From WHSW01 sp963759295 (GTDB lineage Bacteria > Actinomycetota > Thermoleophilia > Solirubrobacterales > 70-9), in assembly GCA_963759295.1 (NCBI GenBank), contig CAVWYT010000011.1, positions 310,001-374,000 on the forward strand: a DNA stretch of 64,000 bases, written 5' to 3'. Shown piece by piece: positions 37,324-45,948 of the stretch; position 1 is the first letter of the stretch, and the number at the start of each line of letters is the position of its first letter. The notes under the pieces were generated by a model. It did not search any database. It had not been told where the DNA came from and saw only the letters and a list, made by a program, of their open reading frames with translations. The position numbers and the translations under genes were made by a program.

Positions 37324-38593
37324 ATGGCGAGACTGGATGGGCGAATCGGCGGTCGCGTTCGGCGGTCCGCCCTGGCGATGACGGCGCTCGGGCTCGCGGC
37401 GCTGATCGGGCCGATGGCCGCGTCGGCGGAGAACCTGCCGCGCGAGGTCTCGGTCGCGCCGGGGATCGCCGCGCAGCGGGCGCCCGGTGGCTCCAAGGGC
37501 ACCGTGACCGACGGTGACCCCGGCGTCAGCAGGATCATCGGCGGCTCGCCCGCCTCGATCGCCGACTACCCGTGGCAGGCGGCGATCGACATCAGCCCCA
37601 CGCTGAGGCCGACCTTGAGCGCATACGACCGCCAGTTCTGCGCCGGGACGCTGGTCGCGCCGAAGGTCATCGTCTCGGCCGCGCACTGCTTCTACGACCC
37701 CGACCTCGGCGTGTTCACGCCGCCGGGCTTCTACACGGCGATCACCGGCCGCACCGTGCTCAGCTCCAGCGAGGGTCAGGAAACGCCCTTCGAAACCTAC
37801 TTCTACTTCACCGATCCCGCCACCGGACAGCCGCTCTACAACCCCTCGACCAGCCGACTTCGACGTCGTCTGGATCATGCTCTCGGCGCCGTCGCCGTCG
37901 CGCCCGGTGAAGATCGCCGGAGCCGACGAAGAGTCCAGCTGGGCTCCCGGTGAGACCGCGCTGATCAGCGGCTGGGGCAACACCTCGGCGACCACCAACT
38001 CCTATCCGGACGACCTCCGCGCGGCGCAGACGCAGATCGTCGCCGACAGGACCTGCATCAACCAGTACGCGGCCGGGGGCCTGATCATCAACCCGCAGAC
38101 GATGGTCTGCGCCGGGCTGCCCGCGGGCGGGGTCGACACCTGCCAGGGCGACAGCGGGGGCCCGCTCGTGGTCTCGGCGCCCGGCGGCAAGGCGATGCGG
38201 TTGGTCGGCGACACGCTCTTCGGCATCGACTGCGCCCGGGCCGAGTTCCCCGGCGTCTACGGCCGGGTGGCCGACGACCCGATCCGCAGCGCGCTGCAGG
38301 CGGGGATCGAGCAGACCGCCGGCGTCGACGTGGTCGGCGACTCGTTCGACCCGAAGCCGAAGCTGAGCAAGAGGCCGAAGAAGAGGACGACCAAGCGCAA
38401 GGCGACGTTCAAGTTCACGACCGCCGAACCGGCGACCTTCACCTGCAAGCTCGACCGCAAGAAGGGCAGGAAGTGCAGCTCGCCGGCGAAGTTCAAGGTC
38501 GGCGTCGGCAAGCACGAGATCAGGATCACGGCGACCGACACCGCCGGCAAGAGGGGCGTCGTCGACTACGGCTGGAAGGTCCTCGAGCGCTAG
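37324..38593 (+). pseudogene. secreted trypsin-like serine protease (S1), single frame change
   Basis: ATG 37324 follows GGAGGTTGAGAGCG and starts a signal peptide (RSALAMTALGLAALIGPMAASA). The S1 domain runs RIIGGSPASIADYPWQAA, catalytic His in VIVSAAHCF, then the frame changes by +1 near 37853; the next frame continues DFDVVWIML (catalytic Asp), TCQGDSGGPLV (catalytic Ser) to the C-terminus. The C-terminal part has a Lys/Arg-rich linker (SKRPKKRTTKRKATFKF) and a small Cys-containing domain (TFTCKLDRKKGRKCSSP) of a type common in Thermoleophilia exoproteins. The complete triad argues for a recently intact gene or a one-base sequence error. Joined length about 422 residues. Confidence 0.8.
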
Positions 38594-38637
38594 CCTCGCG
38601 CTCGGCTTGGGAGTGGACAGCCTCTAAGCTCAACTCG

Positions 38638-39751
38638 ATGGCGGAGCCAGTCGCCAAGGAGGCCGTGGGTTCGCGGATCGCCCGGATTCGCGACGGATTG
38701 ACCCTGCTCGCGGACTACCTTTGACCCCGCCGGGCTCGAGTCGGAGCTAGCCCGCCTCGAGCGGGAGATGGGCGCGCCGAGCTTCTGGGACGACCAGGAG
38801 CGCGCGGCGGCGGCCTCGGCGGAGCATGCGCGAGTGCAGCGGCGGCTGGAGACCTTCCGCGAGATCGAGCGCGAAGCCGCCGACCTCGACGAGCTCGCCG
38901 AGATGGGCGTCGATGACCCCGAGCTCGCGACCGAGCTCTCCTCTCAGCTCGACTCGATCGAGCGGCGGCTCGCCGAGGCCGAGGAGGCACGCCTGTTCAG
39001 CGGCGAGTACGACTCCGGCGACGCCGTGGTCACGGTGCGCTCCGGCGCCGGCGGCACCGACTCCCAGGACTGGGCGGAGATGCTGCTGCGGATGTACCTG
39101 CGTTGGGCGGAGCGCCGGGGCTTCGAGGTCGAGATCAAGGAGGCCTCCGCGGGCGAGGAGGCCGGGATCAAGTCGGCGACCTTCATCGCCAAGGGCGAGA
39201 ACGCCTACGGCCTGTTCGCCGCCGAGCGCGGCGTCCATCGCCTGGTGCGGATCTCGCCGTTCGACGCCCAGTCGCGGCGCCACACGGCTTTCGCCCAGCT
39301 CGACGTCGCCCCGCTGGTGGACGACGCGGTGGACGTCGACCTCGACGAGGAGGACATCCGGGTCGACACCTACCGCGCCTCCGGCGCCGGTGGCCAGCAC
39401 GTCAACAAGACCGACTCGGCGGTCCGGCTCACCCACCTTCCAACGGGGATCGTCGTCCAATGCCAGAACGAGCGCTCGCAGCTCCAGAACAAGGCGACCG
39501 CGATGCGCCTGCTCCGCGCCCGCCTGCTCGAGGAGGAGGAGCGCAAGCGCGCCGAGGAGCTCGCATCCGAGCGCGGCGAGCAGAAGGCCGCCGAATGGGG
39601 ATCGCAGATCCGCAGCTACACCCTGCACCCGTCGACGCGGGTCAAGGATCATCGCACCGGCCACGAGGTCGGCGACGCCAACCGCGTCCTCGACGGTGAC
39701 CTCGACGGGTTCGTGCGCGAGTACCTGCTCAGCGCCGCCGCGAACCGCTGA
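38638..39751 (+). CDS. prfB: peptide chain release factor 2 with programmed +1 frameshift
   Basis: ATG 38638 opens a 28-codon leader (MAEPVAKEAVGSRIARIRDG ... ADYL) that ends in TGA at 38722; shifting +1 at CTT-T gives DPAGLESELARLEREMG and the rest of RF2, total about 370 residues. RF2 hallmarks: SPF anticodon tripeptide in VRISPFDAQS, GGQ in ASGAGGQHVNKT, and the SRRHTAF context. Start at 38768 in the downstream frame would lose 43 residues of domain 1. RF2 ends translation at UGA and UAA and controls its own shift level. Confidence 0.93.
38717..38725 (+). other. prfB: prfB programmed frameshift site (CTTTGAC)
   Basis: The slippery CTT TGA C (38719-38725) is the conserved bacterial prfB autoregulatory site: pausing at the in-frame UGA when RF2 is scarce lets peptidyl-tRNA-Leu slip +1 from CUU to UUU. 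Upstream GCGGAC offers only a weak Shine-Dalgarno-like stimulator compared with AGGGGG in E. coli. Confidence 0.9.
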
Positions 39752-39787
39752 TAGCGCCGCTCGGGGCCGCGTCGCTACGGTTGGTCG

Positions 39788-40954
39788 ATGGCGGTCGACG
39801 TCGCCGTGGGACTCTCCGATCACCCCGAGACGGTCGAGGCCTTCGAGCATGCCGCGGCGGCGGCGGCCGGGGCGCTGGACGGTGACTGCGACCTGGCGCT
39901 CGTCTTCGCGTCGGCGGCCCACCTGCCGGAGGCAGGCTCGATCCTCGCCCCGGTGCACGAGCGTCTCGCTCCGCGGACCCTGATCGGCTGCGGCGCCGGC
40001 GGCGTCGTCGGCACCGGGCGCGAGCTCGAGGGTGGCCCGGGGGCCGTCGTCTGGGCACTCTCGGCGCCCGGGGCGGGCGTCTCGACCCACCATCTGCACG
40101 CCGAGCCCGCGGGCGACGCGGTCGCGATCGCCGGCCTGCCCGCGTCCGGCGTTCTCGGCGAGGCCGCGATCGTGCTCGTCGACCCCTACAGCTTCAGTGC
40201 CGAGGCGCTGCTCGCGCACTTCAACTCCGAGCGCCCCGGGATGCCGGTCCTCGGCGGCCTCGCAAGCGCGAGCGGCGGGGCCGGATCGCTGTTTTGCGAC
40301 CGCGAGGTGCACGAGGGCGGCGCCGTGGTCGCGACCCTGGCCGGACTCGGCCTGATCCCCTGCGTCTCGCAGGGAGCGAAGCCGGTCGGCCCGGAGATGA
40401 CCGTCACCGCCGCCGAGGGCAACCTGATCTCCGAGCTGGCGTCGCGGCCGGCGCTCGCCCGGCTTCGGGACGCGATCGGCGAGCTCGATCCCCGCGAGCA
40501 GGCGCTCGCGGCGCAGGGGCTGCTGATCGGCGTAGTGATCGACGAGAACCAGCCGAGCTACGAACGCGGCGACTTCCTCGTTCGCCCGGTTCTCGGTGCC
40601 GACCCGGAGGCCAACACCCTCGCGTTCGGCGACCGTGTCCGAGTCGGCCAGACCGTCCGCATGCACGTGCGCGACGGTGCCACCGCCGACCAGGACCTCC
40701 GCGCCGCGCTCCGGGCGCAGGCCGAGGCGCTCGGCGACGAGGGTGCCGCCGGGGCGCTGCTGTTCACCTGCAACGGCCGGGGCTCACACATGTTCGACGT
40801 CCCCGACCACGATGCGACGGCGGTCGACGACGCCCTCGGCGTACCCACGGGCGGGTTCTTCTGTGCCGGTGAGCTCGGCCCGGTCGGCGGCCGCAACTTC
40901 GTGCACGGGTTCACCGCGACGATCGCCGTCTTTACGAGGGGCGGCGCCGGGTGA
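39788..40954 (+). CDS. FIST (FIST_N/FIST_C) sensory-domain protein
   Basis: 388 residues. FIST_N (about 1-190: DVAVGLSDHPETVEAFEHAAAAAAGAL, LALVFASAAH, TLIGCGAGGVVGTGRE, GMPVLGGLASAS) and FIST_C (about 210-385: PCVSQGAKPVGPEMTVTAAEGNLI, FLVRPVLGADPEANTLAFGDRVRVGQTVRMHVRD, ALLFTCNGRGSHMF, GFFCAGELGPVGGRNFVHGFTATI). Stand-alone FIST proteins are predicted small-ligand sensors, possibly for amino acids. It sits between prfB and nadC and overlaps nadC (GTGA). Confidence 0.9.
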   Translation: MAVDVAVGLSDHPETVEAFEHAAAAAAGALDGDCDLALVFASAAHLPEAGSILAPVHERLAPRTLIGCGAGGVVGTGRELEGGPGAVVWALSAPGAGVSTHHLHAEPAGDAVAIAGLPASGVLGEAAIVLVDPYSFSAEALLAHFNSERPGMPVLGGLASASGGAGSLFCDREVHEGGAVVATLAGLGLIPCVSQGAKPVGPEMTVTAAEGNLISELASRPALARLRDAIGELDPREQALAAQGLLIGVVIDENQPSYERGDFLVRPVLGADPEANTLAFGDRVRVGQTVRMHVRDGATADQDLRAALRAQAEALGDEGAAGALLFTCNGRGSHMFDVPDHDATAVDDALGVPTGGFFCAGELGPVGGRNFVHGFTATIAVFTRGGAG

Positions 40955-41790
40955 GCGACCGGGCGCCGGAGCTCGTGGCCATGGCGCTCGCCGAGGACAT
41001 CGGCTCCGGTGACGTCACCTCGCAATCGACGGTGCCCGAGAACACCCGGGCGCGGGCGCGGATCGTCCAGCGGCAACCGGGCGTCCTCTTTGGCCTCGGT
41101 CCCGCCGCCGAGGCGTTTCAGCAGACTGGCGCTCGGAGCTTCCAAGCACAGGTGGACGAGGGCGAGTGGCTCGAGGACGTGCCCGCCGACGTGGCGCTGG
41201 TCGAAGGACCGGCCCGGGCGCTGCTGGCCGCCGAGCGCACCGCGCTCAACCTGCTCTGCCACCTGTCGGGGATCGCCACCCTGACGGCGCGGTTCGTCGA
41301 CGCCGTCCGCGGCAGCGGCGCCGCGATCCTCGACACCCGCAAGACGACGCCGGGTCTGCGCGCGCTCGAGAAGGCGGCCGTGGTCGCCGGGGGCGGGGTC
41401 AACCATAGGCGAGGCCTCGACGACGCGATCCTGATCAAGGAGAACCACATCGCGATCGCGGGCGGGCTGGGTCGGGCGGTCGAGCTCGCCCGCGGCGCCC
41501 ACCCCGAGCTCCAGATCGAGGTCGAATGCCGCGACGGCGACGAGGTCGCCGAGGCGCTCGCGGCCGGCGCCGACCGCCTCTTGCTCGACAACATGGGCAT
41601 GCCCGAGCTGCGCGCCGCCGTCGACGCCCGCAACGAGGCCGGCAGCGCGGCGAAGCTCGAGGCCTCCGGGGGCGTGACCCTGCCCACCGTTGCCGAGATC
41701 GCCGCCACCGGCGTCGAGATGATCTCGATCGGCGCGCTCACCCACTCCGCGCCGGCGCTGGATCTCAGCCTGCTGCTCGAGGCCGTCTGA
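40951..41790 (+). CDS. nadC: nicotinate-nucleotide pyrophosphorylase (carboxylating)
   Basis: 279 residues, GTG start overlapping the FIST stop. Quinolinate phosphoribosyltransferase: MALAEDIGSGDVTSQSTVP, RTALNLLCHLSGIATLTARFVD, ILDTRKTTPGLRALEKAAVVAGGGVNHRRGLDDAILIKENHI (PRPP/quinolinate Arg, Lys, His), EVECRDGDEVAEAL, LDNMGMPELRAAV, ASGGVTLPTVAEIAATGVEMISIG. Converts quinolinate plus PRPP to NaMN in NAD synthesis. nadA is 2.4 kb downstream; nadB is not in the window. Confidence 0.95.
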   Translation: MSDRAPELVAMALAEDIGSGDVTSQSTVPENTRARARIVQRQPGVLFGLGPAAEAFQQTGARSFQAQVDEGEWLEDVPADVALVEGPARALLAAERTALNLLCHLSGIATLTARFVDAVRGSGAAILDTRKTTPGLRALEKAAVVAGGGVNHRRGLDDAILIKENHIAIAGGLGRAVELARGAHPELQIEVECRDGDEVAEALAAGADRLLLDNMGMPELRAAVDARNEAGSAAKLEASGGVTLPTVAEIAATGVEMISIGALTHSAPALDLSLLLEAV

Positions 41791-41863
41791 CGTCCGGGCC
41801 CGGCCCGAGCGATGGCGCGGCGGGGTGGGAGGCGGCGCTGACGGATGCCTTAGGCTCGGGCCG

Positions 41864-42379
41864 ATGCCGGCGACCAAGGCGCTGCGATCGAAGCGCGAGG
41901 CGATCGTGATCGAGCACATGGAGTCCGAGAACCGTCACGAGTTCGACGTCGCGCTGGCGACCTTCGACCACCCTCGCTACGAGCTGATCCCGACCGGCGA
42001 CGTCTACGACGGCCCGCGGGAGGTGGCGGCCTACTACGAGGAGACGCGCGCGGCGTTCCCCGATCAGCGCAATGAGCCGATCGCGCTCCACCACGCCGAC
42101 GACGCGGTGGTCCTCGAGGCGATGCTCTACGGCACCCACCTCGGCCCCTATCGCGGGCTGCCGCCCACCGGCCGCTCGTTCGAGCTGCGCTTCTGCGCCG
42201 TGTTCGACTTCGACGAGGACCGGCTGATCTGCGAGCGTGTCTACTTCGACGCCGCAACCGTCCTGCGCCAGCTCGGCATCGCCCACGACCCGCTCAGCCT
42301 CCGCGGGCGGGTCGCCACGGTTCTCAACCACCCGGTCACCGTCGGCCGGGCGCTGGTCCGCGGCATCACCGGCCGCTGA
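41864..42379 (+). CDS. SnoaL-like ester cyclase-type NTF2 protein
   Basis: 171 residues from ATG 41864. SnoaL/ester-cyclase pattern: EAIVIEHMESENRHEFDVALATFDHPRYELIPTGDVYDGPREVAAYYEE, FPDQRNEPIALHHADDAVVLEAMLYGTHLGPYRGLPPTGRSFELRFCAVFDFDEDRLICERVYFD. The GPREV...AFPDQ and GLPPTGR elements recall SnoaL polyketide-cyclase-like proteins, where His/Asp pairs are catalytic. Physiological role unknown. Converges on the glycosylase gene. Confidence 0.85.
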   Translation: MPATKALRSKREAIVIEHMESENRHEFDVALATFDHPRYELIPTGDVYDGPREVAAYYEETRAAFPDQRNEPIALHHADDAVVLEAMLYGTHLGPYRGLPPTGRSFELRFCAVFDFDEDRLICERVYFDAATVLRQLGIAHDPLSLRGRVATVLNHPVTVGRALVRGITGR

Positions 42380-42410
42380 GCGGTGGGGCCCGCCCTACTC
42401 GCGGACGCCG

Positions 42411-43301
42411 CTACTTCAGCAGCCGCGAAAGGCGGCGGTCCTTGAGCACCCGGCCCCCGGTCTGCTCGGCCGGGCAGTAGTTGGTCTGGTGCTCGGCGAA
42501 GTAGACGGCCGCGATCGTCGCGCCGCAGCGCGGGCAGTGCTCCCCCTCGCGCCTGTGGACCCGAAGCGGCATCGGCAGCTTGTCGGGCACCTGCTCGCCG
42601 ACCACCTGCTCGTAGTGTTCGATCGCGTCGCCGAGCACGTGCAGGGCGGCGTGCAGTCGCCCGATCTCCTCGTCGGCGAGCTCCGAGCCCCTCTTGAACG
42701 GCGAAAGGCGCGCCTCCCAGAGGATCTCGTCGACCCATGAGCGGCCGATCCCGGCGATCACGCGCTGGTCGCGGAGCAGCGGGTGCAGGTGGCGCGGCTC
42801 GTCGACGGCGGCGGCGAGCTCGCCGAGCGGCGGCGCCGGCCACGCCTCGGGGCCGAGGGTGCTGACCATCTCATCGGCCGCCACCTCGCCCTCGCGGAGC
42901 AGCTTCGCCCAGGCGCGCTGCTTGGTGCCGAACTCGCGCAGCCGCAACTCCCGGCCGTCGGCGAGCCGGATCAAGACGCGCGATCGCCGGTCCTTGAGCG
43001 AGGCGCGCTTGTCGAAGACCTGCAGCCGCCCGGCCGACATCAGGTGGATCAGCAGCGAGAGCGTCCCCTCAGCGGCCGCGCCCGAGCGGACGCCGAGCCC
43101 GGCATCGCGCGCGAACCTGATGATCGGCATCTTGCCGATCCGGTGGGCGCCCTCGACCTTGCTGCCCTCGAGCGCGGCGAGCGGCGGGTCGATCGTCTTC
43201 ATCGCCACCATGCCCGGTGCCAGGGTCGACTCGACCTCGGCGCCGGCGAGCGTCGCGCCGATGCGGCGCGCCGTGATCTCGACTTCGGGCAGCTCGGGCA
43301 T
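42411..43301 (-). CDS. Fpg/Nei-family DNA glycosylase
   Basis: 296 residues starting MPELPEVEITARRIGATLAG: Pro2 is the Schiff-base nucleophile and Glu3 the catalytic acid of the family. H2TH region ELADEEIGRLHAALHVLGDAIEHYEQV and GIGRSWVDEILWEARLSPFK, and a C-terminal zinc finger (EHCPRCGATIAAVYFAEHQTNYCPAEQTGG). Closer to actinobacterial Nei/Fpg paralogues than to MutM proper, so the preferred lesion (oxidised purine or pyrimidine) is undecided. Divergent from nadA with about 100 bases between. Confidence 0.92.
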   Translation of the reverse strand: MPELPEVEITARRIGATLAGAEVESTLAPGMVAMKTIDPPLAALEGSKVEGAHRIGKMPIIRFARDAGLGVRSGAAAEGTLSLLIHLMSAGRLQVFDKRASLKDRRSRVLIRLADGRELRLREFGTKQRAWAKLLREGEVAADEMVSTLGPEAWPAPPLGELAAAVDEPRHLHPLLRDQRVIAGIGRSWVDEILWEARLSPFKRGSELADEEIGRLHAALHVLGDAIEHYEQVVGEQVPDKLPMPLRVHRREGEHCPRCGATIAAVYFAEHQTNYCPAEQTGGRVLKDRRLSRLLK

Positions 43302-43403
43302 CAGATGACCACCTGAGTAAACTGTGTCGAAGTCATTCGCTCTGTTTGAGGCCGGTCAAGGGGCCGGGACGGGCAGGCGAACATAGGAGGCGAAAGGCGC
43401 TCG

Positions 43404-44435
43404 ATGCAGCAGCTGCCGACACTTCAGCCGAACCGAAACCCGGAGCTGACGCGGGATGAGATCGCGCGCTTGTCGGACGAGGTCCGGGCGCTCGCCGCGG
43501 AGCGAAACGCGGTCATCCTCGCCCACAACTACCAGGTTCCCGAGGTCCAGGACGTCGCCGACCGAATGGGTGATTCGCTCGGCCTCTCGCGCGAGGCCGC
43601 CTCGACCGACGCCGACGTGATCGTCTTCTGCGGCGTCCACTTCATGGCCGAGACCGCCTCGATCCTGTCGCCCGACAAGCGCGTGCTGATCCCGGATCTC
43701 GACGCCGGCTGCTCGCTCTCGGATTCGATCGACGCCGACCAGCTGCGCGCCTGGAAGGCCGAGCATCCGGGCGCGATCGTGGTCATGTACGTCAACACCT
43801 CGGCGGAGGTGAAGGCGGAAACCGACTACTGCTGCACGTCCTCCAACGCAGTCAAGGTCGTCGAGCACATCTGGGCGGAGCACGGGCCGGACACCGAGAT
43901 CCTCTTCGGCCCCGACATGTGGCTCGGCTCGTTCGTCGCCCGCGAGACCGGGCTCACCGCCGATCCCGAGCGCTACGCGCGATTCCACGTCTGGGACGGC
44001 GAGTGCCACGTCCACGCCGGTATCCGCCCGGGCGACATCACGAGGACCCGGGCCGAGCATCCCGGCGCCGAGTTCTTGATCCACCCGGAGTGCGGCTGCT
44101 CGACCCAGGCGATGGAGTACGTCGCCTCCGGCGACGTCGCCTCCGAGGGCGTGCACATGCTCTCAACCTCGGGAATGCTCGACTACGTCGAGGAGCATCC
44201 CGACGGCGAGTTCATCGTCGCCACCGAGACCGGGATGCTCTATCCGCTCCAGCAGGCGGCGCCGAAGGCGAAGCTGATCGAGGCCAACCGGATGGCGTTC
44301 TGCAAGTACATGAAGATGATCACCCTGCCGAAGGTCCGCGACTCGCTGCGCGAGATGAAGTTCGAGGTCAAGGTGTCGCCCGAGATCGCGGCCCGGGCCA
44401 CGCTACCCATCGAGAGGATGGTGGCGATAGGCTGA
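43404..44435 (+). CDS. nadA: quinolinate synthase A
   Basis: 343 residues; TAGGAGGCGAA upstream. NadA three-domain layout with [4Fe-4S] Cys in VFCGVHFMAETASIL, the DYCCTSSNAVK region and LIHPECGCSTQAME, plus AHNYQVPEVQDVAD and YVNTSAEVKAETDYC for substrate binding. Condenses iminoaspartate with dihydroxyacetone phosphate. Followed 4 bases later by the MauE-like gene, so probably first in that transcript. Confidence 0.96.
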   Translation: MQQLPTLQPNRNPELTRDEIARLSDEVRALAAERNAVILAHNYQVPEVQDVADRMGDSLGLSREAASTDADVIVFCGVHFMAETASILSPDKRVLIPDLDAGCSLSDSIDADQLRAWKAEHPGAIVVMYVNTSAEVKAETDYCCTSSNAVKVVEHIWAEHGPDTEILFGPDMWLGSFVARETGLTADPERYARFHVWDGECHVHAGIRPGDITRTRAEHPGAEFLIHPECGCSTQAMEYVASGDVASEGVHMLSTSGMLDYVEEHPDGEFIVATETGMLYPLQQAAPKAKLIEANRMAFCKYMKMITLPKVRDSLREMKFEVKVSPEIAARATLPIERMVAIG

Positions 44436-44439
44436 GGTC

Positions 44440-45339
44440 GTGCTGGAGGTAGCGGCCCGGCTTCTCCTGGGGGGGACTCTCGCGGCGGCAAGCCTCGCGA
44501 AGCTCGCGAGCCCGGCCTCCAGCCGCGCGGCGATGGCGACTTTCGGCGTCCACGGCCGCCGCGGGCAGTCGATCGCCTGGACCGCGCTGATCGTCGTCGA
44601 GCTCGGCCTCGCGCTCTCGGTCGTCGCCGGCTCGCGCGCCGCGGCGTGGCTCGCGGCGGCGCTGATGGCGACGTTCGCTGCGACCATGGTGTCGGCGATC
44701 ATGCGCGGCCGCGCCGGCGCGCCGTGCGCCTGCTTCGGGGCCCGCTCGACCGTCGGCTGGGCCCAGGTGGCGCGCAACGCCGTGCTCGCGGCGGCGTTCG
44801 CCGGGCTGACCTTCCTGCCGCGGGAGGAGCTCTCCACCGACCAGTGGCTCGGGCTCGGGCTCGCAGGCGCCCTGCTCGCCTGCATCGGGCTCGCGATCGC
44901 GGTCCTGGCGCTCGCTCGCGAGGTCGGCATGCTGCGCCTGCGCGTCGGTCCGGAGGGAGCGCTCGAGATCCCCGAGGAGGGGCCGCAACTCGGCTCTCGG
45001 AGCGATCTTCTCGAGCGGTTCTCGCCCGACCCGGAGACGGAGCTCGCGCTCGCCGTCTTCGTCTCCCGGGGCTGCCGGGTGTGCGCGGCGCTGGAGCCGT
45101 CGATCTCGGTGCTCGCGAACGATCCCCGCGTCGCCGTCGCCAGCTTCGAGGAGGAGACGGAACGCGTCGTCTGGGAGCGGCTGGCGATCCCGGGCAGCCC
45201 GTTCGCCGTCGCCCTCGACCTCGAGGGCACGGTGTTGGCGAAGGGGACATTCAACAACCTCGCCCAGCTCGAGAGCGTGCTCGCGGCGGCTCACCGGCGC
45301 CGCGCGGAGCGGCGGCTTGGGAGGGTGATCGGTGTCTGA
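44440..45339 (+). CDS. MauE-like membrane protein fused to a thioredoxin-like domain
   Basis: 299 residues, GTG start, 4 bases after nadA. Residues 1-150 form a four-helix MauE/DoxX-like domain (LLLGGTLAAASLAKL, IAWTALIVVELGLALSVVAG, AAWLAAALMATFAATMVSAIMRG) with the family's CxCFG (APCACFG, Cys98/Cys100 approx.). Residues about 190-285 are thioredoxin-like: LAVFVSRGCRVCAALEPSISVLA with a CxxC (CRVC) at the strand-helix junction, IPGSPFAVALDLEGTVLAKGT. In methylamine dehydrogenase maturation MauE and MauD are separate; here the two functions are joined. Stop overlaps the Cys-rich gene. Confidence 0.82.
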   Translation: MLEVAARLLLGGTLAAASLAKLASPASSRAAMATFGVHGRRGQSIAWTALIVVELGLALSVVAGSRAAAWLAAALMATFAATMVSAIMRGRAGAPCACFGARSTVGWAQVARNAVLAAAFAGLTFLPREELSTDQWLGLGLAGALLACIGLAIAVLALAREVGMLRLRVGPEGALEIPEEGPQLGSRSDLLERFSPDPETELALAVFVSRGCRVCAALEPSISVLANDPRVAVASFEEETERVVWERLAIPGSPFAVALDLEGTVLAKGTFNNLAQLESVLAAAHRRRAERRLGRVIGV

Positions 45340-45935
45340 ACCCGCGCGCGGCACCGACGGCTCGCGTCGGGCGTGCGCTCGAATCGCTGGCGGGTGACTC
45401 CTCGCGCCGCGGGTTCCTGGCCCGGGTCGGGGGCGCGATCACGGCGCTCGCCGCGGGCGGACTGGTCGCCAAGGCGGTGAGGCCCGGCGACGCCGACGCC
45501 TACCACTTCTGCGGCCACACCTACACGACCGGGTCGTGCATTCATCCGCTCGGCCCCGACCTGCCGCGGATCGACGCCCGGGGTTATCCACTGCGGCCGA
45601 GCGACGGCCAGCCGATCGACAACCTTGGCCGGCCTGTCGACCATCGCGGCGAGCCGGTCGACTCGCACGGCAAGGTGCTTCACGACCCGGACGGCCGGCC
45701 ACTGCCGCCGGCACCGAGGACCAAGATCTGCGATCTGACCGCGGCCAAGTACGGCTTCGCGCCATCGCTCGACGGCAGCTGGTACCGGTGCTGCGACGGC
45801 CACGTTCGCAAGCTCGTCGATTGCTGCGGCCACGTCTCCAAGCGCATCAACGGTGATCAGGCGCTTCGCGGCTACTGCTACTCGGGCCGCAAGGTGTTCT
45901 GCGTCCAGTACTACCAGACCAAGGTTCCATGCTGA
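45332..45935 (+). CDS. Tat-exported cysteine-rich protein (apparent frame change near start)
   Basis: GTG 45332 overlaps the previous stop and begins VSEPA; a one-base excess in the GCGCGC run near 45348 then shifts to the frame PTARVGRALESLAGDSSRRGFLARVGGAIT, since no start codon exists in the latter frame. SRRGFL is a twin-arginine signal followed by a hydrophobic stretch. The mature part has ten Cys (FCGH, GSCI, KICD, RCCD, DCCG, GYCY, VFCV, VPC-end), a Gly/Asp/Pro-rich middle of short repeats (GQPIDNLGRPVDHRGEPVD) and one Trp. Layout recalls methylamine dehydrogenase light chain, but two Trp needed for TTQ are missing. Confidence 0.72.
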
Positions 45936-45948
45936 TCGCGAGCCGTTG

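Noticed and set aside
45332..45935. Cys-rich exported protein as a true methylamine dehydrogenase light chain with TTQ
   Set aside because: TTQ needs two Trp in the mature chain; only one is present, and no large subunit is encoded nearby.
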